From the NCBI RefSeq assembly GCF_036227125.1, contig NZ_CP109435.1:6324001-6388000 (forward strand): a stretch of DNA of 64,000 nucleotides. The letters run 5' to 3'. The position numbers and the translations under genes were made by a program. Below the pieces are notes generated by a model that had not been told where the DNA came from, searched no databases, and was given only the letters and a program-made list of their open reading frames with translations. Numbering within the stretch: position 1 is the stretch's first letter; every line of letters begins with the position of its first letter. Shown here piece after piece: positions 1 through 8,975 of this stretch. Source of the stretch: Streptomyces sp. NBC_01485 (lineage in GTDB: Bacteria > Actinomycetota > Actinomycetes > Streptomycetales > Streptomycetaceae).

Positions 1-1
1 C

Positions 2-433
2 GAGTCCTTCCGCAAGCAGGGCGAACTCGCCGGTTCGCGCGCCGAAGTGGTGCTGTGCTCGCGCCCCGGTGAACCGCCGGTCGGCTTCTGCCAGTACTAC
101 CGTTGGGGCGACACCGTGTATCTGCGGGCACTCGGTCTCGACCACGACCGACTCGCCTCTGCCGCCGAGTACTTCAACATCACCTACTACATGGCGGCGC
201 GGCTGCCGGGAGTGCGGTGGGTGCACGCGGGCACCGAGACCGCGGAAGGAAAGGCGCTGCGCGGCGCGACGCTCCGACCGCTGTGGCTGCTGGACCTGTC
301 CGAGGACAGCCCGCTGGCCGGGTACGGCGAGGAGATCCGCGAGCACAACCGCGCCCTGCTCGCCCGCCTGCGAGACTCCTCGCCCGCAATTTCCGCCGCC
401 CTGGAGTACGAGCTCTGGGACCCTTACTGCTGA
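2..433 (+). CDS. GNAT/FemX-like acyltransferase, C-terminal part (cut by window edge)
   Basis: The frame is open from the first bases, so only the last 143 codons of a longer gene are present. The segment aligns by eye with the C-terminal third of the acyltransferase at 8972-10153. Both have a strand (VVLCS here, VLLSK there) followed by VGF, an aromatic/basic stretch (YYRWGDTVYLRALG against YRQHDMLYARAAG), an AAEYFNITYYMAAR-like helix, and a hydrophobic strand before the end. It is therefore a paralogue of that enzyme and likely belongs to the same cluster. The family (GNAT fold, BioF2/FemX-like) transfers acyl or aminoacyl groups. The substrate cannot be read from this fragment. Confidence 0.7.
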   Translation, partial: ESFRKQGELAGSRAEVVLCSRPGEPPVGFCQYYRWGDTVYLRALGLDHDRLASAAEYFNITYYMAARLPGVRWVHAGTETAEGKALRGATLRPLWLLDLSEDSPLAGYGEEIREHNRALLARLRDSSPAISAALEYELWDPYC

Positions 434-1037
434 GGCCAACTGCCGCCGCAGTGAAAGGAGTTTCCTAACGCCGCGGACCCGACCCGCTCGTGTGGAAATC
501 TACGCTGAGGAAGGACAACGACACTCAGCATGCGACCGGGATCCAGAGCACCTTCTGATACACAAGGACATGGCCGACGCGCACCGGAACACGCGTACCA
601 GCAAGTCGCGTACCGACCCGGGCAATGCCAGGGTCGCGCCGGGCTCGTCCACTTGTCCGCGTCGCCTTCCGGCCCCACGTCACGGTTGGGCAGTTCGACA
701 GCGCATAACTCACATGGGCCCGCTGTCGCGCTCGGCTCGTCCTGGGTGCGACGGGTGGGCGCCCTCTGCCCCTGGCACGGGTCCGTGCCCGCGCCCCTGC
801 CAGCCGGCCATGACGCGGCGGTGCCCGTTGCGCGCAGCGGCTGGTCAGCGGATTGCGCGGTCACAGAGAGGCCGAGATTCGGTGCGAGCCGACGCCGGAG
901 AGGCCGACTTCGAGGCCGGCGACCAGAAAGTCGTGGACGGATGGACAGCCCCTCTCTTTTCCCTCACCAAGTTTTTGTCGCACCGCACTTGAGTCGCGAT
1001 TGAGCCGCCCCCACCGACCCCATGCCACACTCGCCCC
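434..1037. other. Intergenic region upstream of the Dap/NRPS operon
   Basis: About 600 bases with no convincing gene. Reading frames are open on both strands but have no family resemblance and no ribosome-binding sites. The last 80 bases before the sbnA-like start should hold the operon promoter. A TTGAGC-like element lies about 35 bases before the start, with no convincing -10 partner, so I do not call a promoter. Confidence 0.4.
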
Positions 1038-2048
1038 ATGCTCCACCGACGTGCTGATCAACCTCTGATCGAACGGACACGGCAAATCCGCAGGGGCCTC
1101 ACCGAAACCCCCCTGATTCCCCTGGCCGACGAGCGATGCGACATCGTCACCAAGCTGGAATTCTGCAACCCCACCGGAAGCAGCAAAGACCGTTCAGCAC
1201 TGTGGATCCTGGAACAGGCAATCAGACGCGGCGAAATAACACACGACACCACTGTCATCGAATCATCCTCCGGCAACTTCGCCCTGGCCCTGGCCTTCTA
1301 CTGCCGCATGCTCGCCATCCCCTTCATCCCGGTCATCGACCCCCACTGCAACCACGCCACCGAAACCCAACTCCGCCTCCTGTGCGAACACGTGGAAAAA
1401 GTCACCCTCCGCGACACCACCGGCAGCTACCTCAAAGCCCGCCTGTCCCGCGTACAGGAACTCCTGACCCAACTCCACTCCGCCTACTGGCCCAACCAAT
1501 ACGCCAACCCCGACGCCCGCGACGCCCACCACCGCTTCACCGCCACCGAACTCATCACACAAGCCGGACCCCTCGACTACCTCTTCGTCGGCGTAGGCAC
1601 CGGCGGCACCATCGCCGGACTCTCCCACCGAATCAAAGAAACCTACCCCCACTGCCACATCATCGCCGTCGACGCTGAAGGCTCCGTCATCTTCGGCGGC
1701 CCACCCAAAAAACGACGCATCCCCGGCATCGGCTCCAGCATCATCCCCCCACTGTGCACCCAGGCACTCATCGACCACGTCGAGATCGTCCCCGAAGCAC
1801 GCACCGCCGAAGCCTGCCGCACCCTCGCCACCACCCACGGCCTCTACGCCGGAGGCTCCACCGGCAGCACCTACGCCGCCATCCAGAACCACTTCACCCA
1901 ACACCCACCCGGCACACACCGCCCCCGGGTCGCCTTCATCGCCGCCGACCGCGGCCACGCCTACGCCCAGACCATCTACAACCCCACCTGGGTCCAGCAA
2001 CTGCGCACAGATGCCAAACACAGCGTCGAAGCCCTGGCCGCCAACTGA
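1038..2048 (+). CDS. sbnA: N-(2-amino-2-carboxyethyl)-L-glutamate synthase (SbnA-type), Dap pathway step 1
   Basis: A 336-aa PLP enzyme of the cysteine synthase fold. The PLP lysine motif NPTGSSKDR gives Lys50. SSSGN (77-81) is the substrate loop and GTGGT (187-191) the phosphate-binding loop. SbnA enzymes join O-phospho-L-serine and L-glutamate to N-(2-amino-2-carboxyethyl)-L-glutamate, the precursor of L-2,3-diaminopropionate. The next gene, 14 bases downstream, encodes the matching SbnB-type oxidase, which separates this from housekeeping cysteine synthase. It is the first gene of an operon running to 10153. Codon use is odd: many AAA lysines and C-ending codons, with few G-ending ones, unlike the following genes. 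This suggests a separate origin. Confidence 0.88.
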   Translation: MLHRRADQPLIERTRQIRRGLTETPLIPLADERCDIVTKLEFCNPTGSSKDRSALWILEQAIRRGEITHDTTVIESSSGNFALALAFYCRMLAIPFIPVIDPHCNHATETQLRLLCEHVEKVTLRDTTGSYLKARLSRVQELLTQLHSAYWPNQYANPDARDAHHRFTATELITQAGPLDYLFVGVGTGGTIAGLSHRIKETYPHCHIIAVDAEGSVIFGGPPKKRRIPGIGSSIIPPLCTQALIDHVEIVPEARTAEACRTLATTHGLYAGGSTGSTYAAIQNHFTQHPPGTHRPRVAFIAADRGHAYAQTIYNPTWVQQLRTDAKHSVEALAAN

Positions 2049-2062
2049 AGGAGAACCGCCCC

Positions 2063-3082
2063 GTGCCCACCCCGTACCCGCCGCCGATGACCGTGATCGG
2101 TGCGGGCGACATCGCCGCCGAGACGGACCGTCACCGTCCGGAGCTCATCGAGGTCGTCCGTGCCGCCTACCTCGCGCACGACGCCGGACAGAGCTCGAAC
2201 CCGCACAGCTCGTTCCTGCGCTTCCCGCACCAGGACCGGCCGCGCATCATCTCCCTGCCGGCCTATCTGGGCGGCGAGTTCGAGGTCGCCGGCAACAAGT
2301 GGATCGCCAGCTTTCCGGACAACACGCGGCACGGAATCCCCCGCGCCTCGGCCACGCTGATCCTCAACGACTGCGTCACCGGCTACCCGTTCGCCTGCAT
2401 GGAGTCCTCGATCGTCTCGGCGACGCGGACCGCGGCCTCCGCGGTGCTCGGCGCGCAGACGCTGCTCGGCGCGCGCCGAGCCCGCCGGGTCGGCATCGTG
2501 GGCACGGGTCTGATCGCCCAGCACGTATGGCGGTTCCTGCGTGATCTCGACTGGGAGATCGACGGCTTCCGGCTCTTCGACCTCGACCCGGCGGCGGCGG
2601 GCCGTTTCGGCGCCGTCGTGGCCGAGCACTCAGAGGCCGAGATCGTGGTCGCCGACAAGGTGGAGGACGCGTTCACCGACTGCGACCTGGTGCTGCTGAC
2701 CACGGTGGCCGGCGAACCGCACCTGCACGACCCCCAGCTGCTGGCCCACAACCCGGTGGTGCTGCACCTGTCGCTGCGCGACCTCTCCCCCAAGATGATC
2801 CTCGCCGCCCAGAACTTCACCGACGACGTCGACCACGCCGTGCGCGAGCGCACTTCGCTGCACCTGACCGAACAGCGCACCGGCAACCGCGACTTCATCG
2901 ACGGCACCCTCGCCGACCTGCTGCGCGAGCGGCTGCGCCGCAACCACGGACGCCCGGCGATCTTCTCGCCGTTCGGACTCGGCGTACTCGACCTCGCTGT
3001 CGGCAAGTGGGTGCACGACCGGGTCGTCGCGGCGGGCCGGGGCCGCCGCGAGAGTGACTTCTTCACCGGAGTGGGGGCCTGA
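2063..3082 (+). CDS. sbnB: 2,3-diaminopropionate biosynthesis dehydrogenase (SbnB-type)
   Basis: A 339-aa member of the ornithine cyclodeaminase/mu-crystallin family. SbnB oxidatively hydrolyses N-(2-amino-2-carboxyethyl)-L-glutamate with NAD+ to L-2,3-diaminopropionate, 2-oxoglutarate and NADH. A Rossmann motif GIVGTGLIA lies near residues 145-153. The N-terminal half has family features (HSSFLRFP, GNKWIASFPDN, ATLILND). The start is the GTG at 2063 because GAAGGAG lies 9 bases upstream; an in-frame ATG at 2087 would shorten it by 8 residues. Its 4-base spacing to mbtH and its partner SbnA indicate that L-Dap is made for the NRPS encoded downstream. Confidence 0.88.
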   Translation: MPTPYPPPMTVIGAGDIAAETDRHRPELIEVVRAAYLAHDAGQSSNPHSSFLRFPHQDRPRIISLPAYLGGEFEVAGNKWIASFPDNTRHGIPRASATLILNDCVTGYPFACMESSIVSATRTAASAVLGAQTLLGARRARRVGIVGTGLIAQHVWRFLRDLDWEIDGFRLFDLDPAAAGRFGAVVAEHSEAEIVVADKVEDAFTDCDLVLLTTVAGEPHLHDPQLLAHNPVVLHLSLRDLSPKMILAAQNFTDDVDHAVRERTSLHLTEQRTGNRDFIDGTLADLLRERLRRNHGRPAIFSPFGLGVLDLAVGKWVHDRVVAAGRGRRESDFFTGVGA

Positions 3083-3085
3083 CGC

Positions 3086-3295
3086 ATGAGCACCTCACCC
3101 GCCCCGCGCCCCGCCGGGGACCGGTACGTCGTCGTGGTGAACCATGAGGAGCAGTACTCGATCTGGTTCGCCGACCGTGCCCTGCCCGCCGGCTGGACTG
3201 CAACCGGCGCGCAGGGCACCCGCCAGGAGTGCCTGGACCACATCGAGCAGGTGTGGACCGACCTGACCCCGCGCTCCGTGCGAGCGTCACGATGA
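3086..3295 (+). CDS. MbtH-family NRPS accessory protein
   Basis: A 69-aa protein with the MbtH signature: a VVVNHEEQYSIW strand, then PAGW, then a CLDHIEQVW helix containing the conserved C-terminal tryptophan. MbtH proteins bind NRPS adenylation domains and support their folding and activity. The usual SxWP is SIWF here, a small deviation. It lies between sbnB and the thioesterase, overlapping the latter by ATGA (3292-3295), so it is translated with the NRPS operon. Its presence suggests that at least one of the two adenylation domains of the downstream NRPS depends on it. Confidence 0.93.
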   Translation: MSTSPAPRPAGDRYVVVVNHEEQYSIWFADRALPAGWTATGAQGTRQECLDHIEQVWTDLTPRSVRASR

Positions 3296-4029
3296 CGGCC
3301 GCCGCCCTCGCAGCGGCCTGGCTGCGCGGGCTCGACAGCCGCGAACTCACCGCGCAGCGGCGTCTGTTCGTCTTCCCGCACGCCGGAGCAGGTGCCTCCG
3401 CCTACCGGCTGGCGGCGTATCTGCCGGACAGCGTCGAAGTCTGTACGGTCCAGTTGCCCGGCCGGGAGAACCGGCTCGCCGAACCGGCCCTGACGTCCCT
3501 GGACGACGCTGTGGCCGCGCTCGCGCCGCTCATCGCTGATCACACCGACCTGCCGTACGCCTTCTTCGGACACAGCATGGGCTCCCTGATCGCCTTCGAG
3601 ACGGCCCGGCGGCTGCGCGCACTCGGCACGCGCCTGCCTGACCGCCTGTTCCTGTCGGGCATGCGCGCCCCCGGCATGCCGGACGGCGACCCGAGGCACA
3701 CGCTGCCGGACGACAAGCTGCTCGCCACCGCCGAATTCGACGGCGTGGACGCCGAATTGCAGCAGCTGCTGCTGCCGGTGCTGCGTGCGGACCTGACGCT
3801 GTGCGAGACGTACACGCACCGGGCCGAGGCACCCCTGCCCTGTCCGCTGACCGTTCTGGCAGGCTCGGACGACGACAGCGTCGGCGAGACGGAACTCGTC
3901 GCCTGGCGCGAGCACACCTCGGCCGACTTCGAACTGCACCTGTTCCCGGGCGTTCCCCACCTGTATGTGCGCGGCGCGGAACGACAGCTGGCGGAGACGA
4001 TCACACGCACCTTCCCCGCGCGGGGATGA
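3292..4029 (+). CDS. Type II thioesterase
   Basis: A 245-aa alpha/beta hydrolase of the GrsT/RifR type. Visible are FPHAGAGAS (28-36), the nucleophile elbow GHSMG with Ser95, an aspartate in GSDDDS, and a catalytic-site histidine in GVPHLYV (usually GGHFFL). Type II thioesterases remove wrong or stalled acyl groups from carrier domains. The NRPS here has no terminal thioesterase, so this free enzyme could also take part in release, which is inference. The start ATG overlaps the mbtH stop (ATGA). Its own stop overlaps an ATG at 4026 that could be a coupled start of the NRPS. Confidence 0.9.
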   Translation: MTAAALAAAWLRGLDSRELTAQRRLFVFPHAGAGASAYRLAAYLPDSVEVCTVQLPGRENRLAEPALTSLDDAVAALAPLIADHTDLPYAFFGHSMGSLIAFETARRLRALGTRLPDRLFLSGMRAPGMPDGDPRHTLPDDKLLATAEFDGVDAELQQLLLPVLRADLTLCETYTHRAEAPLPCPLTVLAGSDDDSVGETELVAWREHTSADFELHLFPGVPHLYVRGAERQLAETITRTFPARG

Positions 4030-4043
4030 GGAAGGATCCGTTC

Positions 4044-7000
4044 ATGGCGCCGAGCACCCTGGTCGCACTGTGGGAGCAGCAGGCAGCCGCGACACCCGAC
4101 GCGGTCGCCGTCGTCGCGGGAGTACACCGCGCCACCTACGCCGACGTGGACCGCCGGGCCACGGCACTCGCCGCCGAACTACAGGCACGCGGCTTCGGAT
4201 CGGAGGACCTGGTCGGCGTCTGTCTCGGCCGCTCGGTCGAGATGGTCGTGGCCCTGCTCGGCATCCTGAAGTCGGGTGCCGCGTACCTGCCCCTCGACCC
4301 GGGCTATCCGGCCGACCGGCTGCGGTACATGACCACCGACTCGGGGGCCGGACCATGGCTGTGCGACGCGGACCACCGTGCGCAGGCCCTGGCGTCCGGC
4401 GCGGCCGACGTCCTGCTGGTCGAGGACCTCCCCACTGAACCTGCCGCACCGGTGGCGCCGGTGGTACGCCCGCACCACCTGGCCTACGTCATCTACACCT
4501 CCGGTTCGACCGGCCTGCCCAAGGGTGTGGCCGTCGACCACGCGGCGATCGCCTCGTTTCTGCGGAGTGCGGCCGAACGGCCCGGCCTCGGGGCGGACGA
4601 CCGGGTCCTCGCGCTGACCCCGCTGTCGTTCGACATCTCGGCGCTGGAACTGTTCCTGCCGCTGACCCGGGGAGCGACGGTGGTGATGGCCCCGCGCGCC
4701 GCCAACACCGACCCCGAACTGCTGGCCGCCACCATCGCCGAGGCGGGTGTGAGCGTCGTCCAGGCGACCCCCACCACTTGGCGGATGCTGCTGGCGTCCG
4801 GCTGGACGGACGGGCACGGCCGGGTCCTGCTGTCGGGCGGTGAGCCACTCGATCCGCAGCTGGCCCGCGACCTGCTTGCCACCGGCGGCACCCTGTGGAA
4901 CCTGTACGGGCCGACCGAGGCGACGGTGTGGGCCACCGCCGCCCGCATCGACGCCGTCGCCGACCGGGTCACGGTCGGTACGGCCCTGTCCAACACCCGG
5001 CTGTACGTCGTCGACGAGGGCGGGCGGGAGGCCGGCCCGGGAGTCACCGGCGAGCTGTGGATCGGCGGCGCGGGCGTGGCGCGCGGCTACCTCAACCGGC
5101 CCGCGCTGACCGCGGACCGGTTCGTGCCCGACCCGTTCGGGGACGCCTCCGGGCGCCTGTACCGGACCGGCGATGTCGCCCGGTGGTCCGCCGACGGCAT
5201 TCTGGAGGTGCTGGGGCGCGACGACGACCAGGTCAAGGTGCGCGGCTTCCGTATCGAGCTCGGCGAGATCGAGGCCTGCGCGCGCAGCCACCCCCTCGTC
5301 ACGGACGCGGTGGTGGTCGTCGACCGCGAGGCGGCCGGCGGCGACCAGTTGGTGGCGTACCTCGTGCCCGCCCACGACGCGCGCGGGCACGAGGACCTGC
5401 CCCGCCAGGTCCGTGACCACCTCGCGCGGCGGCTGCCCGCCCACATGGTGGCCCAGGGCTACGCCGTGCTCGACGGCCTGCCCCGCACCCCTGCGGGCAA
5501 GGCCGACCGCGGCGCCGTGAAGCGGATCCCGTACAGCCCGGTCCGGGCAGACAGGCCGGTGCCCGACGGCGTCCCGCTGCCGCCGCACACCGCGGTGGTG
5601 CGCCGCGTGTGGGCCGAGGTGCTCGGGCTCGACGACGTGTCCCCGTACGACGACTTCTTCGCCCTGGGCGGTCAGTCGCTCACCGCGATACGGGTCGTGG
5701 CTCGGCTGCGTGCGGAGCTCGGCCTGCCGGTCGACGCCCAGTCGGTCTTCGCGCATCCGACACCCGCCGCGCTCGCTGCCGCCCTGGACGGCGTGGCGCC
5801 CTCGGACGACGAGCCGATTCCCGCGGCCTCGACCGCCGAACTCTCCTTCGGCCAGGAACGGATCTGGTTCTTCGAGCAGCTGAACGACGCAGTGCCCGCC
5901 TACCACCTGCCGGTCGCCCTGGGCCTGCCCGGTGGGCGCGTCGACCTGACGCTGCTGCAGGACTGCCTGTCCGCGCTGGTGCACCGGCACCCGGCGCTGC
6001 GCACGGCGCTCGTCGCTGTCGACGGCCGGGTCCGCCCCGAACTGCGCGAGCCGGGACCTGTGCCGCTGCGCTGCACCGAGGTCGCCGAGGAGGACCTGGA
6101 CGCGCTGGTGACCGAGCGGATCCACGCCCCCTTCGCCCTCGACCGCCCACCGCTGCTGCGCGCGGACGTGCTGCGCACCCCGAGCCGTGACATCGCGTTG
6201 CTGACGATTCATCACATAGCGTGCGACGGCGCGTCGATGGACCTGATGGTGCGGGAACTGGGCGAGCTCTACACGGAGCTCGCCGCCGGCCGCCGCCCCG
6301 CCCCGGCACCGCTGCCCGTGACGTACGCCGACTACGCGGCCTGGCAGCGCGAGCGACTAACGGACGCTGAGCTGGAGCGGCTGCTCGACCACTGGCGCAC
6401 CCGGCTGTCCGGCGTGCCCGTCCTGGAGCTGCCGACCAGCCGACCCCGGCCGGCCGTCGCGAGCCACCGCGGTCGCCGCGAACTGCTGTGCATCCCTGCT
6501 GACTTGACGCACCGGCTGCGCACGCTGTGCCGGGCCGAGGGCGTCACCCTGTTCATGGGCCTGCTGGCCCCGTTGCAGGTGCTGCTCGGCCGGTACGCCG
6601 ACGAGAACGATGTCGCCGTCGGCACCCTGGCAGGCGGCCGGCCGCGCCCAGAACTGGACGATGTGGTCGGCTACTTCGTGAACACCGTCGTCCTGCGCAC
6701 CGATCTGTCGGGCGACCCGACCTGGCGCGAGGCGCTCGGCCGCGTCCGCGAGGTCGCGCGGCAGGCGTACGCGCACCAGGAGCTGCCCTTCGAGAAACTG
6801 GTGGCGCAGCTGTGCCCGGAGCGCGACCTGAGCCGTAACCCGCTCTTCCAGGTGCTGCTCGCTCTGCACGAGGAGCCGAGGGCCGGTCACGTCACCGAGC
6901 TGTACGACCGCAAGGAGCTGGAAGGACGGCTCGGCACTGCCCGCTTCGACCTCGCCTTCGACGTGACGGACCACGCCGCCGGGGCCGGTGACCTCAGCAT

Positions 7001-8975
7001 CTCCATCGAGTACGCCACCGACCTGTTCGAAGCCGACTTCGTCCGGGGCCTCGGCCAGCACTTCCTGCGGGTGATCGAGCAGATGGTGTCCGGCGCCACG
7101 GCCCGACTGTCCGAGCTGGAGATCGTCTCGGTCGATGAGCTTCGTGCCCTCTCCATCGGCAACCGGGCCGAGCCGCTGCCCGAGCCGACCACCCTGGTCC
7201 GGCTGTGGGACCGCCAGGTGCGGGCCACCCCGGACGCGGTCTGCGTCGTGGGCGACGGCCGGTCGCTGACGTTCGCCGAGACCGACGCGCGGGCCTCGGC
7301 CCTGGCCCGGGAGCTGCGGACCGGGGGCGTGCGCTCCGAAAGCCTGGTCGGCGTCTGCCTGGAACGCTCGGTGGAACTGGTGGTCGCCCTGCTGGGCGTG
7401 CTGAAGGCGGGCGGTGCCTACGTCCCGCTGGACCCCGGCTACCCGGCTGACCGGCTGCAGTACCTGCTGGCCGACTCGGGCGTACGCCTGGTCGTCGCGG
7501 ACCCGGGGCACCCCACCTCGGCCCTGTTCGGCGACGGCGTGCGTCTCGTGGCGGTGGACCAGGAACCCGGGGCGGACCCCGAGCCGGCCGAGGAGGCACA
7601 ACCGCACCACCTCGCCTACGTGATCTACACGTCCGGCTCGACCGGCAACCCCAAGGGTGTCGCGATCACCCATGCCAACATCACCGGGTTCCTGGAGTGG
7701 AACCAGCGGCTGTGCCGGCTCACCGGGCGGGACCGGGCCCTGCTCAACCACTCGGTGGCGTTCGACAACTCGGTCTGGGAGATTTTCCAGTGCCTGGTGT
7801 CCGGGGCCGAACTGCACCTGGCGAGCCCCACTGCCGCCTACGACCCCGAGGAGTTCCTGCGAGAGGTCGCCGAGCGCGGCATCACCACGCTCAACGCGAC
7901 GCCCTCGCAGATGCGGATCCTGCTGGAATCTGGTACGGATCCCGCTGCCCGACTCGGCTCCGTCCGCCTGGTGTTCACCGGTGCCGAGGCCGTGCCGCAC
8001 GATGTGGCCCGCCGCATCCTGTCCGCCACCGCGCCGGGATGCCAGGTCTTCAACGAGTACGGGCCCACCGAAGCGACCGTCACCTCGGCGTTCTGCCCGA
8101 TCACCGAGGAGCTGCTCGACCGGCACAGCCATCACCCGAGCGTCCCGTTCGGCGGGGCGACCGACAACGCGCACCTCTACGTTCTGGACCCGCGACTACG
8201 CCCGGTCCCCCCGGGCTGTCGGGGCGAGCTCCATGTCGGCGGCAGCGCGGTCGGCCGCGGCTATCTCGGCAGGCCGGCCCGCACGGCCGCGGCGTACCTG
8301 CCCGACCCGTACGTCGCCGAGCCCGGCGCCCGTATGTACGCCACGGGCGACGTGGTCCGGTTGCTGCCCGACGGGAATCTGGTCTTCCTCGGCCGCAACG
8401 ACCACCAGGTCAAGCTGCGCGGCTTCCGCATCGAGCTCGGCGAGATCGAGTCCGCGCTCCAGACCCATCCCGCCCTCGCCGGCTGCGTGCTGGCCGTGCG
8501 CCACACCCGCACCGGTGAGGATCATTTGGCGGCCTACCTGATCCCCGAGCACCCCGACCCACCCGCACCGGACCCGGCAGAGCTGCGCGCGCACCTGGCG
8601 GAGCAACTGCCGCCCTACATGCTGCCGCAGAGCTACACCGTGATCGACGAGATCCCTCTCACCCCGAACGGCAAGGTCGACCGGGACGCACTGCCCGACC
8701 CACGTCCGGTGCCCGCCCCGGGCCCCGCCGCCCGCCGGGCGGTCACCAAGCAGCAGCTCCTCGTCGCCGACGTGTGGCGGGAGTGCCTGGGCGTCGACGA
8801 GGACTTCGGGCCACAGGACGACTTCTTCGACGTCGGCGGCACCTCGTTGACCATCACCACGGTCGCGGGCCGGCTCAGCGAGCGACTCGGACGCCGGGTC
8901 CCGCCGGTCCTGGTCTTCAGAAACCCCACCGTCGCGGGCCTCGCCGAGGCCCTGGAGGAGAACGCACAGCGATGA
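4044..8975 (+). CDS. Dimodular non-ribosomal peptide synthetase, A-T-C-A-T
   Basis: A 1643-aa NRPS. A1 spans about residues 1-500 (TSGSTGLPKG; NLYGPTEA; YRTGDVARW; PAGK). T1 carries the phosphopantetheine serine Ser545 in LGGQSL. The C domain has HHIACDG at 723-729. A2 spans about 1050-1550 (TSGSTGNPKG; NEYGPTEA; PNGK). T2 has Ser1601 in VGGTSL. There is no starter C, E or TE domain. Aligning to GrsA by eye gives the A1 code D-I-L-Q-L-G-L-V-W-K, which I know as a glycine code, and the A2 code D-N-W-N-F-G-E-V-T-K, which I cannot assign. Dap is the contextual guess. The start at 4044 has AGGAAGG 8 bases upstream; ATG 4026 is the alternative. The product likely stays on T2 until an external enzyme releases it. 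Confidence 0.93.
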   Translation: MAPSTLVALWEQQAAATPDAVAVVAGVHRATYADVDRRATALAAELQARGFGSEDLVGVCLGRSVEMVVALLGILKSGAAYLPLDPGYPADRLRYMTTDSGAGPWLCDADHRAQALASGAADVLLVEDLPTEPAAPVAPVVRPHHLAYVIYTSGSTGLPKGVAVDHAAIASFLRSAAERPGLGADDRVLALTPLSFDISALELFLPLTRGATVVMAPRAANTDPELLAATIAEAGVSVVQATPTTWRMLLASGWTDGHGRVLLSGGEPLDPQLARDLLATGGTLWNLYGPTEATVWATAARIDAVADRVTVGTALSNTRLYVVDEGGREAGPGVTGELWIGGAGVARGYLNRPALTADRFVPDPFGDASGRLYRTGDVARWSADGILEVLGRDDDQVKVRGFRIELGEIEACARSHPLVTDAVVVVDREAAGGDQLVAYLVPAHDARGHEDLPRQVRDHLARRLPAHMVAQGYAVLDGLPRTPAGKADRGAVKRIPYSPVRADRPVPDGVPLPPHTAVVRRVWAEVLGLDDVSPYDDFFALGGQSLTAIRVVARLRAELGLPVDAQSVFAHPTPAALAAALDGVAPSDDEPIPAASTAELSFGQERIWFFEQLNDAVPAYHLPVALGLPGGRVDLTLLQDCLSALVHRHPALRTALVAVDGRVRPELREPGPVPLRCTEVAEEDLDALVTERIHAPFALDRPPLLRADVLRTPSRDIALLTIHHIACDGASMDLMVRELGELYTELAAGRRPAPAPLPVTYADYAAWQRERLTDAELERLLDHWRTRLSGVPVLELPTSRPRPAVASHRGRRELLCIPADLTHRLRTLCRAEGVTLFMGLLAPLQVLLGRYADENDVAVGTLAGGRPRPELDDVVGYFVNTVVLRTDLSGDPTWREALGRVREVARQAYAHQELPFEKLVAQLCPERDLSRNPLFQVLLALHEEPRAGHVTELYDRKELEGRLGTARFDLAFDVTDHAAGAGDLSISIEYATDLFEADFVRGLGQHFLRVIEQMVSGATARLSELEIVSVDELRALSIGNRAEPLPEPTTLVRLWDRQVRATPDAVCVVGDGRSLTFAETDARASALARELRTGGVRSESLVGVCLERSVELVVALLGVLKAGGAYVPLDPGYPADRLQYLLADSGVRLVVADPGHPTSALFGDGVRLVAVDQEPGADPEPAEEAQPHHLAYVIYTSGSTGNPKGVAITHANITGFLEWNQRLCRLTGRDRALLNHSVAFDNSVWEIFQCLVSGAELHLASPTAAYDPEEFLREVAERGITTLNATPSQMRILLESGTDPAARLGSVRLVFTGAEAVPHDVARRILSATAPGCQVFNEYGPTEATVTSAFCPITEELLDRHSHHPSVPFGGATDNAHLYVLDPRLRPVPPGCRGELHVGGSAVGRGYLGRPARTAAAYLPDPYVAEPGARMYATGDVVRLLPDGNLVFLGRNDHQVKLRGFRIELGEIESALQTHPALAGCVLAVRHTRTGEDHLAAYLIPEHPDPPAPDPAELRAHLAEQLPPYMLPQSYTVIDEIPLTPNGKVDRDALPDPRPVPAPGPAARRAVTKQQLLVADVWRECLGVDEDFGPQDDFFDVGGTSLTITTVAGRLSERLGRRVPPVLVFRNPTVAGLAEALEENAQR

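Noticed and set aside
424..864. Minus-strand frame of 146 codons in the gap before sbnA
   Set aside because: No family resemblance, irregular composition, no upstream ribosome-binding site; treated as non-coding.
4179..6215. Very long open frame antisense to the NRPS (678 codons), and similar ones at 6357-8174 and 10119-12275
   Set aside because: Composition is the Gly/Arg/His-rich pattern of antisense reading through high-GC genes; no domain, no ribosome-binding site, and the NRPS/SARP frames opposite have full domain structure.
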